Positions 34,251-45,683 of a DNA stretch of 64,000 nucleotides are shown piece by piece (positions within the stretch are counted from its first letter, which is position 1; each line of letters starts with the position of its first letter). The stretch is taken from the NCBI GenBank assembly GCA_030159075.1, contig BROG01000004.1, positions 851,001 to 915,000 on the forward strand. Direction: 5' to 3'. The notes beneath the pieces were generated by a model. That model saw only the letters and a list, made by a program, of their open reading frames with translations, was not told the origin of the DNA and did not search any database. The translations under genes were made by a program, and so were the position numbers. The DNA comes from Atrina japonica. Taxonomy: Eukaryota > Mollusca > Bivalvia > Pterioida > Pinnidae.

Positions 34251-34262
34251 CTGAAGCTTCAT
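34251..34262 (-). CDS. lysine-rich secreted protein, exon 1 (start codon)
   Basis: The tiny first coding exon ATGAAGCTTCAG (MKLQ) ends at the strong donor CAG|GTAAGT (GT at 34250-34249). It joins exon 2 in phase 0, directly giving the hydrophobic signal core. A MKL start split off in this way is common in secreted-protein genes. Confidence 0.75.
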
Positions 34263-34300
34263 GACTGTCCCGTTTGTTGAAAAATGTGGTGAGACAAGAC

Positions 34301-34310
34301 CTTTTAAATA
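34301..34310 (-). promoter_or_regulatory. TATA-like box of the lysine-rich gene
   Basis: TATTTAAAAG on the minus strand, about 40 nt upstream of the ATG. It would place transcription start within some 10-20 nt of the start codon. Confidence 0.5.
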
Positions 34311-34329
34311 TTTTTACAGAACCAAATGT

Positions 34330-35100
34330 TACGTAAGTAATTGCCGTTTGATATATGCTCAAGCTATGAAATAAGCATAATTAGTATTTAATCACAAATA
34401 TATTGATGTGTTTCATTTGATCCTTTGAATACGGAATGCTTGATTTGGTATATTGAAAACATATATAGATGAAAAATAATGGATCAATTTTGGATTTTGA
34501 TTCGACTTTGATCTTGCAAAATACCGTAAATATGCCTAAAATGTGTTAATGATTAATTCGGCGCTGATTTATTTTTGCTATATTTGTATATTCATTTGAC
34601 ATATGATATTTCATATTTGTTATTCAACAGATGGATGAAAAACATAAGGTATTTCGACATTTTGTGTTGTCAGGAAATCATACTTTTTGTTGCTAAATGG
34701 ATGTAAAAAGCCAAAGTTTTCGAGACGCTGGAGTATTGTGAATTTTTGTTTTGCGCTGATATCTAGTCTGAGTCCCACTGTAACCTTATCTGATAATATG
34801 AGATTTTTCCGGTTGCATTGTATTCTGGGATTCTCCTCCACCAAAGAAAATAAATATATACAGATATCGAAGTATTAATCGACAGAAAATTCGAAAAACA
34901 ATAATACATATATAAAAATCACAGATTCCAAATTATTACCGTCATGAGGTTCAGAAGACAGTATACGAAAATAGTGAATATTGGACAGACTCTGATCCCT
35001 CGCATTGCATATCTACAGCGCTATGACAAAAGTATTTGCGATTTTTCAAAATGACAGAAGTAAACAATGATGCGCTTCATGAAAATAAACATTAAATTGT
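34330..35100. other. intergenic, no gene seen
   Basis: AT-rich. A weak SINE-like phrase (TTCTCCTCCACCAAAG near 34833) hints at another degraded SINE. Otherwise nothing. Confidence 0.4.
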
Positions 35101-35104
35101 ATAA

Positions 35105-35845
35105 TAAAAGACTGACTTTAGGTAATACTTGGTAAGGTGACCTTTGGACTCAATGACAGCGATTAGTCGACGAGGATTAGATTTATGCAACCATTTAATG
35201 TAGTTTTCATCGAAGGAATTCTAGATGTGTAAAATCGTGACATTCAAACACTTCCTGGGGAGTCTTGATTTTGCAAAGTTTTTTTTTTATTTTGAGCCAT
35301 AAATTCTCAATTATATTAATGTCTGGTGATTGAGCTGGCTAAAGATTTGTGGGAATTATTATTTTGTTGTTAGTATTTTGAGTAATACAAACTCTTTGGA
35401 CAGCGGTGTTGCCATCTTGAAAAGGTTAGGTTTTATGAAGGAAATGTCGGACAATAACAAGCCGAAGTTGTTCTTCTAAATTGGAAATGAATTTATCTAC
35501 ATTAATATTTCCATTCACCATCCTGAGAGTGCCTTTTATAACTCTCCTCTGTCAAAATTTCTGTGATAAATAATCCAGTTTTCATCCCGTTTTGACAGCT
35601 TCCGCGGGCGTCAGTTTCTTTTCAAAGTTTTGATTTTACCAGTTGAAAAAATATTTTTTTCCAAATAGAACTAATGGTTGACTCAGATATTCGTAATACA
35701 TTCTCAATATCTGATGTTTTTTTGTCCTTCTAATTTCATTTCAATATTTTATTTTTCTCGTCATCTAAGATTCTTGTTCTACTCACTGAGAATAATTGGT
35801 TTATTTATATTACATTCCAGAGTGCAGACGATAAAAAAACTTATC
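35105..35845 (-). pseudogene. Tc1/mariner transposase pseudogene
   Basis: Read on the minus strand with several frame jumps. An N-terminal helix-turn-helix part reads SDIENVLRISESTISSIWKK. A middle part includes KLDYLSQKF. The catalytic end FQDGNTAVQRV then PAQSPDINIIENLW corresponds to the Tc1 FQDGNAPxH and WPAQSPDLNPIENLW blocks around the second and third acidic residues. Multiple stops and shifts make it dead. Clear terminal inverted repeats were not found, so the element limits are uncertain. In the family this enzyme cuts and pastes the element at TA sites. Confidence 0.87.
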
Positions 35846-35999
35846 GATGACGTCACATCTGATGTCACGACAGTTCTGTAGAAATTTGGATGGCCAACAT
35901 AGCATATAATTAGTTACCACCCAATCTCAAATGAGCTAAGCGCACAGCGATAACGTTGCTATTGCATAAAATTCGCGAATACTTTTGTGATAGCGCTGT

Positions 36000-36310
36000 A
36001 CAGATGGGATCAGGTACCTCAGAAGAACAAACCTTCCCTATCGACCAGTCCATTCTGCATTGAGTCCATAACCAAATTGAAATCAAAAGTGAGGAATAAC
36101 CAATCGGTATTGAAGTTTCAACAATTAATATTTCAATTAATTCATTTGAATATTTATTGTGGCGGGTGTGGTCGGTCGACAGGGGACGCTTAGTCTTCTG
36201 TGAAACCTGATCCCGTCTCTGGATTTTCATATGTCAGTGTGTTCAATTTTTTCCTAATTTGTTTATTGGTTCATTAACATTCTTGATGAATACTTTGGTA
36301 TTTGTGATTT
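36000..36310. mobile_element. Naiad tail fragments in inverted arrangement (copy C)
   Basis: A minus-oriented tail (36005-36072, GATGGGATCAGGTACC... to ...ATTGAGTCCATAAC) faces a plus-oriented tail (36160-36310, GGCGGGTGTGGTCGGTCGAC and CCTGATCCCGTCTCTGG). About 90 bp of unrelated AT-rich DNA separates them. No RT is left. Confidence 0.8.
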
Positions 36311-36562
36311 CTATATTACTATCATGCAGGTCATTGAACATTTAATTTTATTATTAATTATTATTTTTATGCAATATGGTAATTACAAGCAGAGTAATTA
36401 AACCGACTGTAATATTAACGAAACGTTGACTTCAAACGTGTTTTTCCATATCTTAATTACAACACCTTACCACGTGATCAGTTGTCTCTGTATATTAAAT
36501 GATCGTACGTTGAGCTGGACGACATCGTATTTTTGCTGAATGCTACGCAAAACACAATTTAA

Positions 36563-36811
36563 TTTGAATTTGAATAGTGTTTTACGCTACACTCAACAAT
36601 TTTCGATTATATGGTGACGGCCAGGTTTTAATGATGGAGGGGAAAAACTCGGTTGCCCGGGAATAGACCATCGAACCTCCGCAATTAAACTAGCAAACTT
36701 TCTAACAACATTTAGCTTAGGCTCCAGCGGGGCTCGGTTCTGCGCTGATTAGAAGTGAGAGACTTCATGATTCAAAGCGCGATGCCCTAACCACTTAGTC
36801 ACGGAGACCCC
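36563..36811 (-). mobile_element. tRNA-derived SINE S1, full length
   Basis: Same layout as the copy at 2148, with a somewhat diverged tRNA head at its right end (GTGACTAAGTGGTTAGGGC on the minus strand). It is flanked by the 12-bp duplication AACACAATTTAA (36551-36562 and 36812-36823). Confidence 0.9.
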
Positions 36812-36823
36812 AACACAATTTAA

Positions 36824-38257
36824 ATTAACCAATCAAAACTTACTCTAATTATACGGCTTTTGCTCTTTCCGACAGTGAAAGTTGTTTTTTATTGGCCGTT
36901 TCGCTGCAAAAGTAGACTTTTCAACTTACGTACAATTAAGATAAACACTCACACAAAATGATTATCATTAATACTCCCCGTCTATTTATGTACAGTTGTG
37001 TAACTTTATAAAACTTACTAGAACCTCATAAATTGCAAAGGCAACTATATTCTCATCACTTCTCCCCTACTTCTTCGTATCTAACTATTTCAAGTACAGT
37101 CAATTCTCGATAAACCAGCAACTTTTGTTATTTAGATATGATGACAGTATATCGACTTTGGGATGAATTGAATTCCTGCATCTTGGGGATAGAGTTACCG
37201 TTCTTTGGTATCATAACTATATCCTTAATGAAGAGAAAACAGGACAATAGTTTATATTAAGTAATTATCTTGTTTATTTATTTCTTTAATTACCTGTTCT
37301 TACTACTACTGTTCGGCTTTACACATCTGAGCACTAGTGACTGGTTAGCCGCCTCATTGACCAATATAACATATGGCGGTATATCAAGAAAACTGACACT
37401 TTGAAATCGACATTTGCTCGAAAAATAGAGTAGCGAATGGTGATAATGAATCTGGCGTTATAAAGAGAATTTTATATTGCAGGAAAAACGTTCCTGAAAA
37501 CATGTGGCGTTATTGCGAGAATGGCGATAAGTTGAGTCGAGATAATTCGAGAAATGTACTTGTGTATCTTTATCAAACGTACTAAGATCTCCTATTTTGT
37601 CACTTTGTAACCAAATTCTTCTCCATCCTCTCCACTTCAACTCTCTTCCTTTTTTTTCTATATTCTCTGTTTCTATTGTACCTTAGTATTCTGATTATTT
37701 TCTTTAATTACGAGAATATGTCAATACTTATAAATTGTATATACACGAATTGTTTCGTGTTATTTCAGCTAATTATATATTGTATTATCGGAAGAGGGTC
37801 TAGTAAGTTGTCAGAACTTTTGCCTAATCCTTTTGAAAAATCGATCAATGATCAATGTTTAAATCAGCTTAAAACTTATAGACTTTGTTTTGCACTTTCC
37901 CTGATTTATATTTATACAAGTCTTTGTTAACTTGTAGATATCAGATTCCTGAATGCTGTGATTAGTGAGTATACGATAGAAAAGCTCTGAACAGAAGCTT
38001 TTTGTAAATACAAACTTACAATGTTTTACGAGCGAACCGCATTGACAATGAGTTTTTAGTTTTAGGATTGATGGCATATGGATTACTTTTTAATTCAACG
38101 TTTTAATTCAGTAGTTTGAACGTGTGTATGAAATACGTTTATGTATGCCATTTCATATCAGCGATTGACATAAACATATGCAAGTGATAAAAGTGTTAAT
38201 ACTTAAAAAAGGAAAGTTGATGATAACAAACTATAACAATCACATTTGTCCCATAGA
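36824..38257. other. intergenic, no gene seen
   Basis: No exon with splice or domain support. Open frames near 37458-38077 look like chance. Confidence 0.4.
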
Positions 38258-38380
38258 AGAAACCAACTTATGACACGCAGCGTAGGAAGAAAACCGACTT
38301 AGTGCAGACAGCGTAGGAAGAAACCAACTTAGTGCTCACAGCGTAGGAAGAAACCAACTTAGTGCACATAGCGTAGGAAG
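38258..38380 (+). repeat. about 31-bp minisatellite, four units
   Basis: Four units of the form GGAAGAAACCAACTTAGTGC followed by ACACAGCGTA, with little divergence. Confidence 0.9.
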
Positions 38381-38384
38381 ATTT

Positions 38385-39200
38385 TTTTTTTATTTGTTAA
38401 ACTTGAACTTGAAACTCGCCGGACCATCAGAAGTGTGTTACAGAAATGTTATAAAGCATCATTCAACTATTTGTTGACATCTACTAAGAATCATGGACAT
38501 GGTTTATATCTGCGGTTAGTTTATTTGATTCCCACATCCTGATTCACACATATTTTATTTTATCATTTAAGAAAACTGCGGACCTGTTATTAACAGCATT
38601 ACATGTTGAAGAATTGCTTCACAAAAATCACGATTATCTCCCTTTCTCCTTCTCTCGTGAACACGTACACTTTGTGCAAATATTTTCCATTTTGGAGTCA
38701 TCTCTATTATACTGAAGGTATACAATAATGCACCAGATGGCGTTTATCTTACTTCGCCGAATTACTGGAAGTTTTCTGTTGTTCTCACGTGCATGGGCGG
38801 ATCTATGGCAATATCATATTATCGGTAAACAAGAGAACGATGTTAACAAGACGGTATGTATTCAATTATTTATTATATGCCTATTTATTTTCACAGATAT
38901 TTTGAGTACCCGTTAACAAAGCACGTCCGGGATCAAATAATTCAATTGTTACATTAAACATTGGTTTGTAAAATGATGATATATTGTTACAATCCACAAA
39001 TTTCTATTTCATTAGTATCTTGAATGTTTGTATCTTAAACATGTAAAAGGATAATTTCAATTTCCTTTATTTCAACTTTCTATATTTAGTGGATAACCAT
39101 CAAAGATTGGTCCAATGTCTGTGCTTATGTTTCGGTTAAAATAATTGCTGTTTTGAATTTTGACAATAAATATATTTTTATCATGGATCACGAATTCAAC
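38385..39200. other. intergenic, no gene seen
   Basis: AT-rich with no supported gene. Confidence 0.4.
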
Positions 39201-39205
39201 CTGTC

Positions 39206-39436
39206 CTAAAATCTAAAAAGTACCAAAGTATAAATCTTCAGGATGTCTAGGATACAATATACACATCTGGTAAATATTGGACAAACACGGACCTCTGGAA
39301 ATCCAGAGATAGGATCAGGTGCCATCGAGTAGTAAGTATCCCCTGTTGACCGGTCACACTCACTGCGGTCCACAGTCAAATTTAAATTTAATGTTGGGAA
39401 TAAATACTCGTCACAGTTGGTACAGACACTCATCAT
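39206..39436 (-). mobile_element. Naiad tail, second diverged copy (B')
   Basis: Minus-oriented tail containing TGTACCAACTGTGACGAGT, GTGTGACCGGTCAACAGGGG and GCACCTGATCCTATCTCTGG. It lies just beyond the 3' end of copy B and is clearly more diverged, so it is a separate, probably older insertion or subfamily. Confidence 0.82.
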
Positions 39437-39469
39437 CGCTATTGAATTACATCACTTAGTTTGTATATA

Positions 39470-40981
39470 AAAAATTGTCAGATACCAAAGTATAACCCAC
39501 TAGAATGTCCAGGACATAGACACATAAAAATGGTACAAACATGGACCTCTGGAAACCAAGAGGTGGGATCAGGTGCCATGGAGGAGTAAGCATCCCCTGT
39601 CGACCGGTCACACCGCCGTGAGTCCACAGTCAAGTCCAATGAAACACGTGAGGAGTGTATCCTCGTCACAATTGCTACAAACGTCTCAACAACCGCCAAC
39701 GAAAAGGCAACTCAACATTTCACTTAGTGAAACAGAGTAGTCGCAAACAAGACTATTATACCGACCGTAAAATTTGCGGAACGTTGACATTAAACGCGGT
39801 TTTCGATATCCCTGTGTCAATAATTTGTTAGTGAGTAGTTTACCTCTGTATATGAAATCTTCATATGTTGTACACGCCCTGGCATATCGGATCATTTGTG
39901 AAATATAAACTCCATATGCGGGTGACTGAGGGATATTACTACTTAAATGTGGAAAATTTACGATGCGAAAGCAGAAATCGTCGTGTTTGTCGTATAGCTT
40001 AGTTGCTAATTTCCCGTCTGTGTTTATATTAAGTAAAATGTCTAAGTATGAAGCGTGTGTGCTTGATTCTGTTGTATCTTTAATTTTTAAGTTCGCTGGG
40101 ATATATCGCGTTGACATATGTATGAAAATTGTCATTATTAATTGACAAAACGTCGTCGATATATCTAAATGTCAAATTAAAGGACATCGCTAACTTTTTC
40201 TTCTTTTGATTCAGCAGTTTCTGAATGAAGTCTGCTTCGTATGAATAAAGGAACAGGTCGGCCAATAAAGGAGAACAATTGGTTCCCATTGGAATGCCGA
40301 CAGTTTGTTGAAAGACCACGTCTCCGAACATTACAAATATATTGTCAATTAGAAATTCCAGCATGTTTTTTATATCAACTTGTGTGGTGTTTGACGAAAT
40401 AAGTATCCTGATAGCCAATCACTAGATATTTAAATTTTCGGGTACCACCATTAGTGAAAAAACAGTTGTCTATGATGCTGAAAAGTCTTTCTTTTAATTT
40501 TTTATGTGGAATAGTTGTGTATAGAGTAGAGAAGTCATAAGTTTTGATACTGTGAATACAAGAAAAATTGTGAGCCTTCAACTTTTCTAAAAGCTGTTTA
40601 GAATTTTTAAGTATCCACATCTGATTTACACCGCTTCTGGAATAAGCAACTGTACAGTATTGTTGAAGTTTCTCCTTAACGGCTGTCAATATCTTGGTAA
40701 GGAGTAAAGATAAAGGTTTGGTAGAACATTTGCTGGATCCTGCTATGTATCTTTGCTTATATGGGGTTTTATGAAGTTTAGGTATCCAGTATAAATGTGG
40801 TAGCTCGAAGTCGGTATCCGTTGTAGGTATATCAAATGAGCGTAATACGGACACGTGATTTTGAAGGATCTCGTCTTTTGAAAGTGAGCTACGTGTGTAT
40901 GTAGGATTTCCAGAATTCGTATTAAACCCAAGTTCATCCAATAAACAATTATAGTAATGTGCCTTACAAATAAAATTTATA
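39470..40981 (-). pseudogene. Naiad Penelope-like element copy B, 5'-truncated
   Basis: Minus-strand RT beginning inside the fingers region (FICKAHYYNCLLDELGFNT) with no nuclease. It covers YWIPKLHKTPYKQRYIAG, motif A FSTLYTTIPHKKL, motif B GIPMGTNCSPLLADLF and the YIDD box (40152-40163), then the thumb and the conserved 3' tail ending near 39470. A 26-bp deletion near 40390 and a shift near 40090 split the frame in three; otherwise it is the best-preserved RT here. 5' truncation is typical of target-primed insertion. Confidence 0.9.
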
Positions 40982-40984
40982 TAT

Positions 40985-42060
40985 AGTACTGATTAGTACG
41001 ATCAGGACGAATATAAGGAAATATTCGTGTGAATTTTATCATATCTATCTGTTTCTTACCTTTTTAATTATATTTCTTCTGGTTGACAGAATTGGAAGAC
41101 GCATAGTTGTAACTGATTTGCGTGATAGCTGGTATACGTTGTCTTTATATACTTTACCAGTTGAATTAACCATGAGGTCAAGTATATTTATATATATATA
41201 TATATGTATGTGTTATGAGAAAAACTAGGTTAAACTGTAGAAAAACATAACTAGGTTTAACTCATAAATGCGATTTTGGCTTGCCATACACATTATCTAA
41301 TTGTTGATTGTTATCTGTTCTTGCTCAGTTGTTATACCAACCTCAAATCAGTGAATATCCAATTACCATGATATCATGTTGTTACTTTGTCATCTCGCTA
41401 CTTTGTAACTACTGTAAACATTTAAAATCAATTACATATGTTCATTTTATAATTATCTAAGATAATCATGCAAAATAAAAGGGTTGACTTTTAATATCAG
41501 TTGATACTTTCATTTATCGTTGACCTCAGTGAATATCACTTCCCTGCTACATGACTGAATCACTGACTCAGTCAGCAATTTGGACATTCACTTTGTAGTT
41601 TTTACTCCGTCTATCAATTTGCTGTTTGTTTTGTTTATCTGTCTGTGTTGTCTACTTGATATAATTAAAACAATTACCTAACAAATATGATGAAAATATA
41701 TGATTTATTCAGATTTTAGGCTTTACTCTACGCTAATCACAAATCTCATGCAGTGTAACTGCCTGTTGCCTGTCGTTTCTTATTAACATTGGAAATACTG
41801 ATACGAGACATTAAGTTTCCAAGTGGAACGGCTTTTGAAGTGAATTTCCTTGCTTCCTTCGAAGAATCTGTACCTCTTTTGCCATAAACAATATGATACT
41901 GAACATTTTCGCAACGCCATCTTAACAATATTAAGTGAATGTATTAGCACAAAATGCCGACTCCATGAAAATACCAAAACAAATCACCTTATATAGTAAT
42001 TAATTATAACATGTTTATATAGGTCGATAATGATAATGGTTGGTAATTTTCCTGAGTATT
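40985..42060. other. intergenic, no gene seen
   Basis: AT-rich, with a short AT run near 41191-41205. No supported exon. The 3' UTR of the stress-protein gene should lie at the right edge. Confidence 0.4.
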
Positions 42061-42065
42061 CGTCA

Positions 42066-42305
42066 TCACTTTGTGTGTTCCTTACACTTTGTGTGCTCTT
42101 TACATTTACCTCCATGGCTGCAGATGAGCACTGGGACATGGGCGTGATGCATCACGTAGTCACTGACGCTGCCAAGTAATGTTCTACGAAATTTACTTTG
42201 TCCACGCGTTCCTGTTATTATTAGGGAGGCGTTTAATTCCTTTGACATGTTGATAATTCCTTCCCCTGGTTTTGGCGCATGCGTGCTTTTGACAACTCCA
42301 TTAAG
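42066..42305 (-). CDS. universal stress protein, last exon
   Basis: Final exon of a UspA-domain protein. The acceptor is TACTCTTTTCAG (AG at 42307-42306) in phase 0; 79 residues to the stop. It holds the second half of the Usp fold: KPGEGIINMSKELNASLIIT, then the nucleotide-binding loop GTRGQSKFRRTLLGSVSDYV (the G-x2-G-x9-G-S pattern) and the final strand HVPVLIC. Usp proteins bind ATP or related ligands and are linked to stress tolerance; bivalves carry many copies. The extreme C-terminus repeats KCKEHTK, a small in-frame duplication. Confidence 0.93.
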   Translation of the reverse strand, partial: LNGVVKSTHAPKPGEGIINMSKELNASLIITGTRGQSKFRRTLLGSVSDYVMHHAHVPVLICSHGGKCKEHTKCKEHTK

Positions 42306-42764
42306 CTGAAAAGAGTAAGACAAAAAATTCAAAGTAACTAACTGAAAAACGTCCATTATCACAAAACTGGAAATCACGATCTTCTTATATTTAAAGCATT
42401 TGTCTCTGTCTAAAGCCGGTGTAGGAATCATGGAAATAATTTATGGATAAAGGAAATACGTCGTAGAACATGCTGTATAAACACTTTATTGATGTAATTT
42501 AAGTAATCTGTCGAGTTATTCAATTTCATGTCCTTGGCTTGTCCATCTTGCTTTTATATCTTTATGTTTTATTATCAGCTTTATCATTATCACCAGTAGA
42601 AAACCGGTTGTAAAACTCTAAGCAGAAAACTTATGTGTAAAGCTTTATACAAAGATTATAAAGTTATAATGCTCAAGACGATCGTGTCAATTAGACTTCA
42701 TCAGTTGAGCTACAATTTAAAATGTGCGTTTTCTAAAGAGAAAGTGGTATCGTACAATGTCAAA

Positions 42765-43257
42765 TAACAGAAAACTTACATGTAAAACTCTATATAACAG
42801 AAAATGTACATATAAAACTTTGTACAACAGATCTAGAAAACTTACCTAAAAAACTTTTTACAACAGAAAAATGAAGTGTAAAACTTTAGATAACAAAATT
42901 TACATGTAAAACTATACAACAGATCTAGAAAACATGTAAAAATCTATACAACAGAAAAAAATAAGTTTAATACTTTATACAACAGAAAATTTACATGCAA
43001 AACTCTATACAACAGACAAAGTGCGTATGAAACTCTATAACAGAAAACTTACGTGTAAAACTTTATGCAACAGAAAACTTTATACCACAGACAACTTACG
43101 TGTAAAACTGTATACAACAGAAAACGTACATGTAAAACTCTATACAACAGAAAACTTCAGTGTAAAACTCTATACAACAGACGACTTACGTGTAAAACTC
43201 TATACAACAGAAAACTTACGCGTAAAACTCTACAACAGAAAACTTACATGTAAAACT
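42765..43257. repeat. 30-bp minisatellite starting at a splice donor
   Basis: About sixteen units of the type AACAGAAAACTTACATGTAA then AACTCTATAC. The array occupies the intron of the stress-protein gene and begins at the exon edge. On the transcribed strand several units contain GTAAGT in the same context as the true donor at 43247. The unit length is a multiple of three, which explains the false open frames over it. Confidence 0.93.
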
Positions 43258-43354
43258 CTCATGTACTTGGCAAATTCCACTAGTTCACCTTCTATACGTT
43301 TGACTTCTTTCTGTACTAATTCTTTGAATACTTCATGGTCCATCGAGAAAGGAG
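43248..43354 (-). CDS. universal stress protein, middle exon
   Basis: A 107-nt exon from acceptor TATCTTTTCAG (AG at 43356-43355) to donor CAT|GTAAGT. It reads PFSMDHEVFKELVQKEVKRI then EGELVEFAKYMRVLH, the long helix and linker of a Usp domain between the first strands and the ATP-loop half. It starts with two bases that complete GCT with the final G of the upstream exon and ends in phase 0, matching both neighbours. Confidence 0.88.
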
Positions 43355-43449
43355 CTGAAAAGATAGTCCTATCGTACAAAATACAAGGAAAATGTTGCTG
43401 AAGGTATTCTACCAGTGATTGCTTGTGATACTTGAATAGCGTTTTGGTT

Positions 43450-43600
43450 CTGCATACCCCCCCCCCCTAAATTATGACTGGATACAATACTTGCTCTTGA
43501 AACCACATCCATTATTATAATTATTATTATTATTATTATTATTAATATTATTATTTATATACTTATTTATTTATTTATTTATTTTAACTAGGAAATAAAC
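43450..43600. repeat. poly(C) and (ATT)n/(ATTT)n low-complexity tract
   Basis: A short C run at about 43458-43468, then ATT and ATTT repeats at about 43513-43583. Confidence 0.9.
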
Positions 43601-43734
43601 GACCTAAGAGATATACAGATCATGTCTGAAAACACATAACGGCTTCTTTCATTGCTTACATTAAAAAAAAAATGAATATAAAATTGTGCAACCATTCGGA
43701 AGGTGGTTTTCACTACATCATGGAAAAATTATCT

Positions 43735-43899
43735 GCCTCTGGAAAACCACACTGGATCTGAACTTATTTTCACAAAATATATAGCAATTTATTATTTTCA
43801 TGCCTGTGTATATCTCTTATTTGTTGTTGCACATTAAGTACAAGTAGAAAAAGTAGAAAAAAATCAAAATATTTTTTTACAAACATTGCTAATACGCCT
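43735..43899. mobile_element. partial palindromic MITE (TTAA family)
   Basis: The right half only: CACACTGGATCTGAACTTAT through TTATTTTCATGCCTGTGTAT to ATTGCTAATACGCC, ending at TTAA (43900-43903). Confidence 0.75.
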
Positions 43900-45064
43900 T
43901 TAAGAAACGATTCCTTGGGAAAATAAATAAAAAATTATATATTTATATTCATATATAAATATTCATTGTATATTACCCCCGAAAGTCGTCTGATACTTAC
44001 TGTATCTATAATAATTGTAATCACAGGTTTTATATCATTATTTATCATTGTACCGATGTGATTGTAATATGTTTCAAACCTATCGGTAGCAGGATTACAG
44101 TTTTGCATGACTTTGTTTTTCATTTATAAAGCATCGCACTTTATTTATGTATTTCAACCCTTGTCAAGGACGCTGGAACCTACGTTAATTATGTGAGAAA
44201 GTATGCTATTTTACTTACAGAAGACAAAAAGCCTTTTCGCGTTTACTTTGTAATTGGGTTTTCTCCAGCGCCATTTAAAACTGGTTTGCCACGTATAATT
44301 GTAAAAAAATGCACAAGATTGGCGTATAAAATAGTTTAGATAAATATTACATAGAAAATGCGAATGGGGACTGGGCACTGGTATTTAATAGTTCAGGTAA
44401 TAATGTTATGACGATAAAGCTCTTATATTCTTTATTTTTTGTGTTAAGGTAAATACAATTTGGTATAGAATAATGGTAAGGTAGTTGTTGAAAACACGAC
44501 TGAAAAGGAAGAAAGAGAAAAATGTGTATAATCAACCCTTTCACTCTTGAGTTTCCGAGTGGTATATTCTTTCTTTGTTTAAGAATAATCTATTGCAGTT
44601 TGTGGCGAAGAAACGATTCACTTCCTTTGCCTCTGTCAAGTTAAAATGGATTCAAATTTAGATAGGGTGGTAAATATTATCCCAAAGTGTTGTAAGAAGA
44701 CGTTATTAATACATTGGCTGGAAACGGTAAGCTACGTCAAATCAAACGTGAAAGGGGCGCTATCTCTTGCGTTTTTTTTTTTCAAAGTAACGTCAGATGA
44801 ATCCCTTCATAAAAAAACAATTGTCTGTGAAAAGAAAAAAAAGGGTAAATATAGTACTGACTAGCGTTACTATCATTTGTTTATCTGTGGAAAAAATGTT
44901 ACAGATCAAGGTCATTTAAGTATAATACAGTACGGAAATTGATTTTGAACGATAGATTATATAAGAAGCAGTATTATTATTGCTGATATACTTATATAAG
45001 AAGTAAAGTATAGAAAAGCAAAACAAATACCATCGTTAAAATACATTACCTGTCATAACATTAC

Positions 45065-45145
45065 CTGCCTGTATTATATCACTAACTTCCACACAATAAA
45101 CCAGTATCAGCTCATCATTTTCCATTCGTAGCTTCTCTGCGTAAA
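45065..45145 (-). CDS. universal stress protein, upstream exon
   Basis: An 81-nt exon between acceptor ACTATTGCAG (AG at 45147-45146) and donor GCAG|GTAATG. It reads YAEKLRMENDELILVYCVEV then SDIIQA, corresponding to the first helix end and second strand of a Usp domain. Phases fit: it opens with two bases of a split codon and closes with G, which completes Ala with exon 43354. The expected first exon with the start and the VDGS-type strand was not found to the right, so the gene is incomplete in this annotation. Confidence 0.83.
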
Positions 45146-45149
45146 CTGC

Positions 45150-45680
45150 AATAGTAATGTCACATAAATATACATGATATATCCTGTATTGTTTAAATCC
45201 AGTTAAATATATGCGTACTTGCGTGTTTGCGTACATATGGTCGTGTGTATATGTCCGTTTGGTCGTGTATGTGCGTGTGTTGGGTCGTGTATGTGCGCAC
45301 GTGGTCGTGTGTACGTGCGTATGGTTGCATGCACATCAGCTCTTCTAAAAAATGATTAATCAACACAGGTGAATAGTCATTGCGTGAAATGGCTTTTGTA
45401 CAGGTGAAATCGGTAAAATTTTAATCAGAACTAAAAGGGAGAATAGGAACAAATTATTTATGCTGTGGAAGTTTTAGAGGCTGTCATTACCATTACAGTC
45501 TTAAACTTCAATCCTTTTATGAATAAGACGCAAATAAGTAAATTAATAATTCGACAACAATAATTCTGAATGTAAAATAATTACAAATGTGTATGATGGG
45601 TTATACTGTCATTGGTTTATTTTCACATACGGCAATAAAGATCAGTCATCTGGCGATGCAACATTCTTTTAATGATATAA
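45150..45680. other. no exon identified; GT-rich stretch
   Basis: It includes an imperfect GTGTGT/GTACGT-rich stretch (45240-45330). It should be intron or upstream sequence of the stress-protein gene. Confidence 0.4.
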
Positions 45681-45683
45681 ATA

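Noticed and set aside
43021..43401. 126-codon frame rich in KLYTTEN repeats
   Set aside because: It runs through the 30-bp minisatellite and then antisense to a stress-protein exon.
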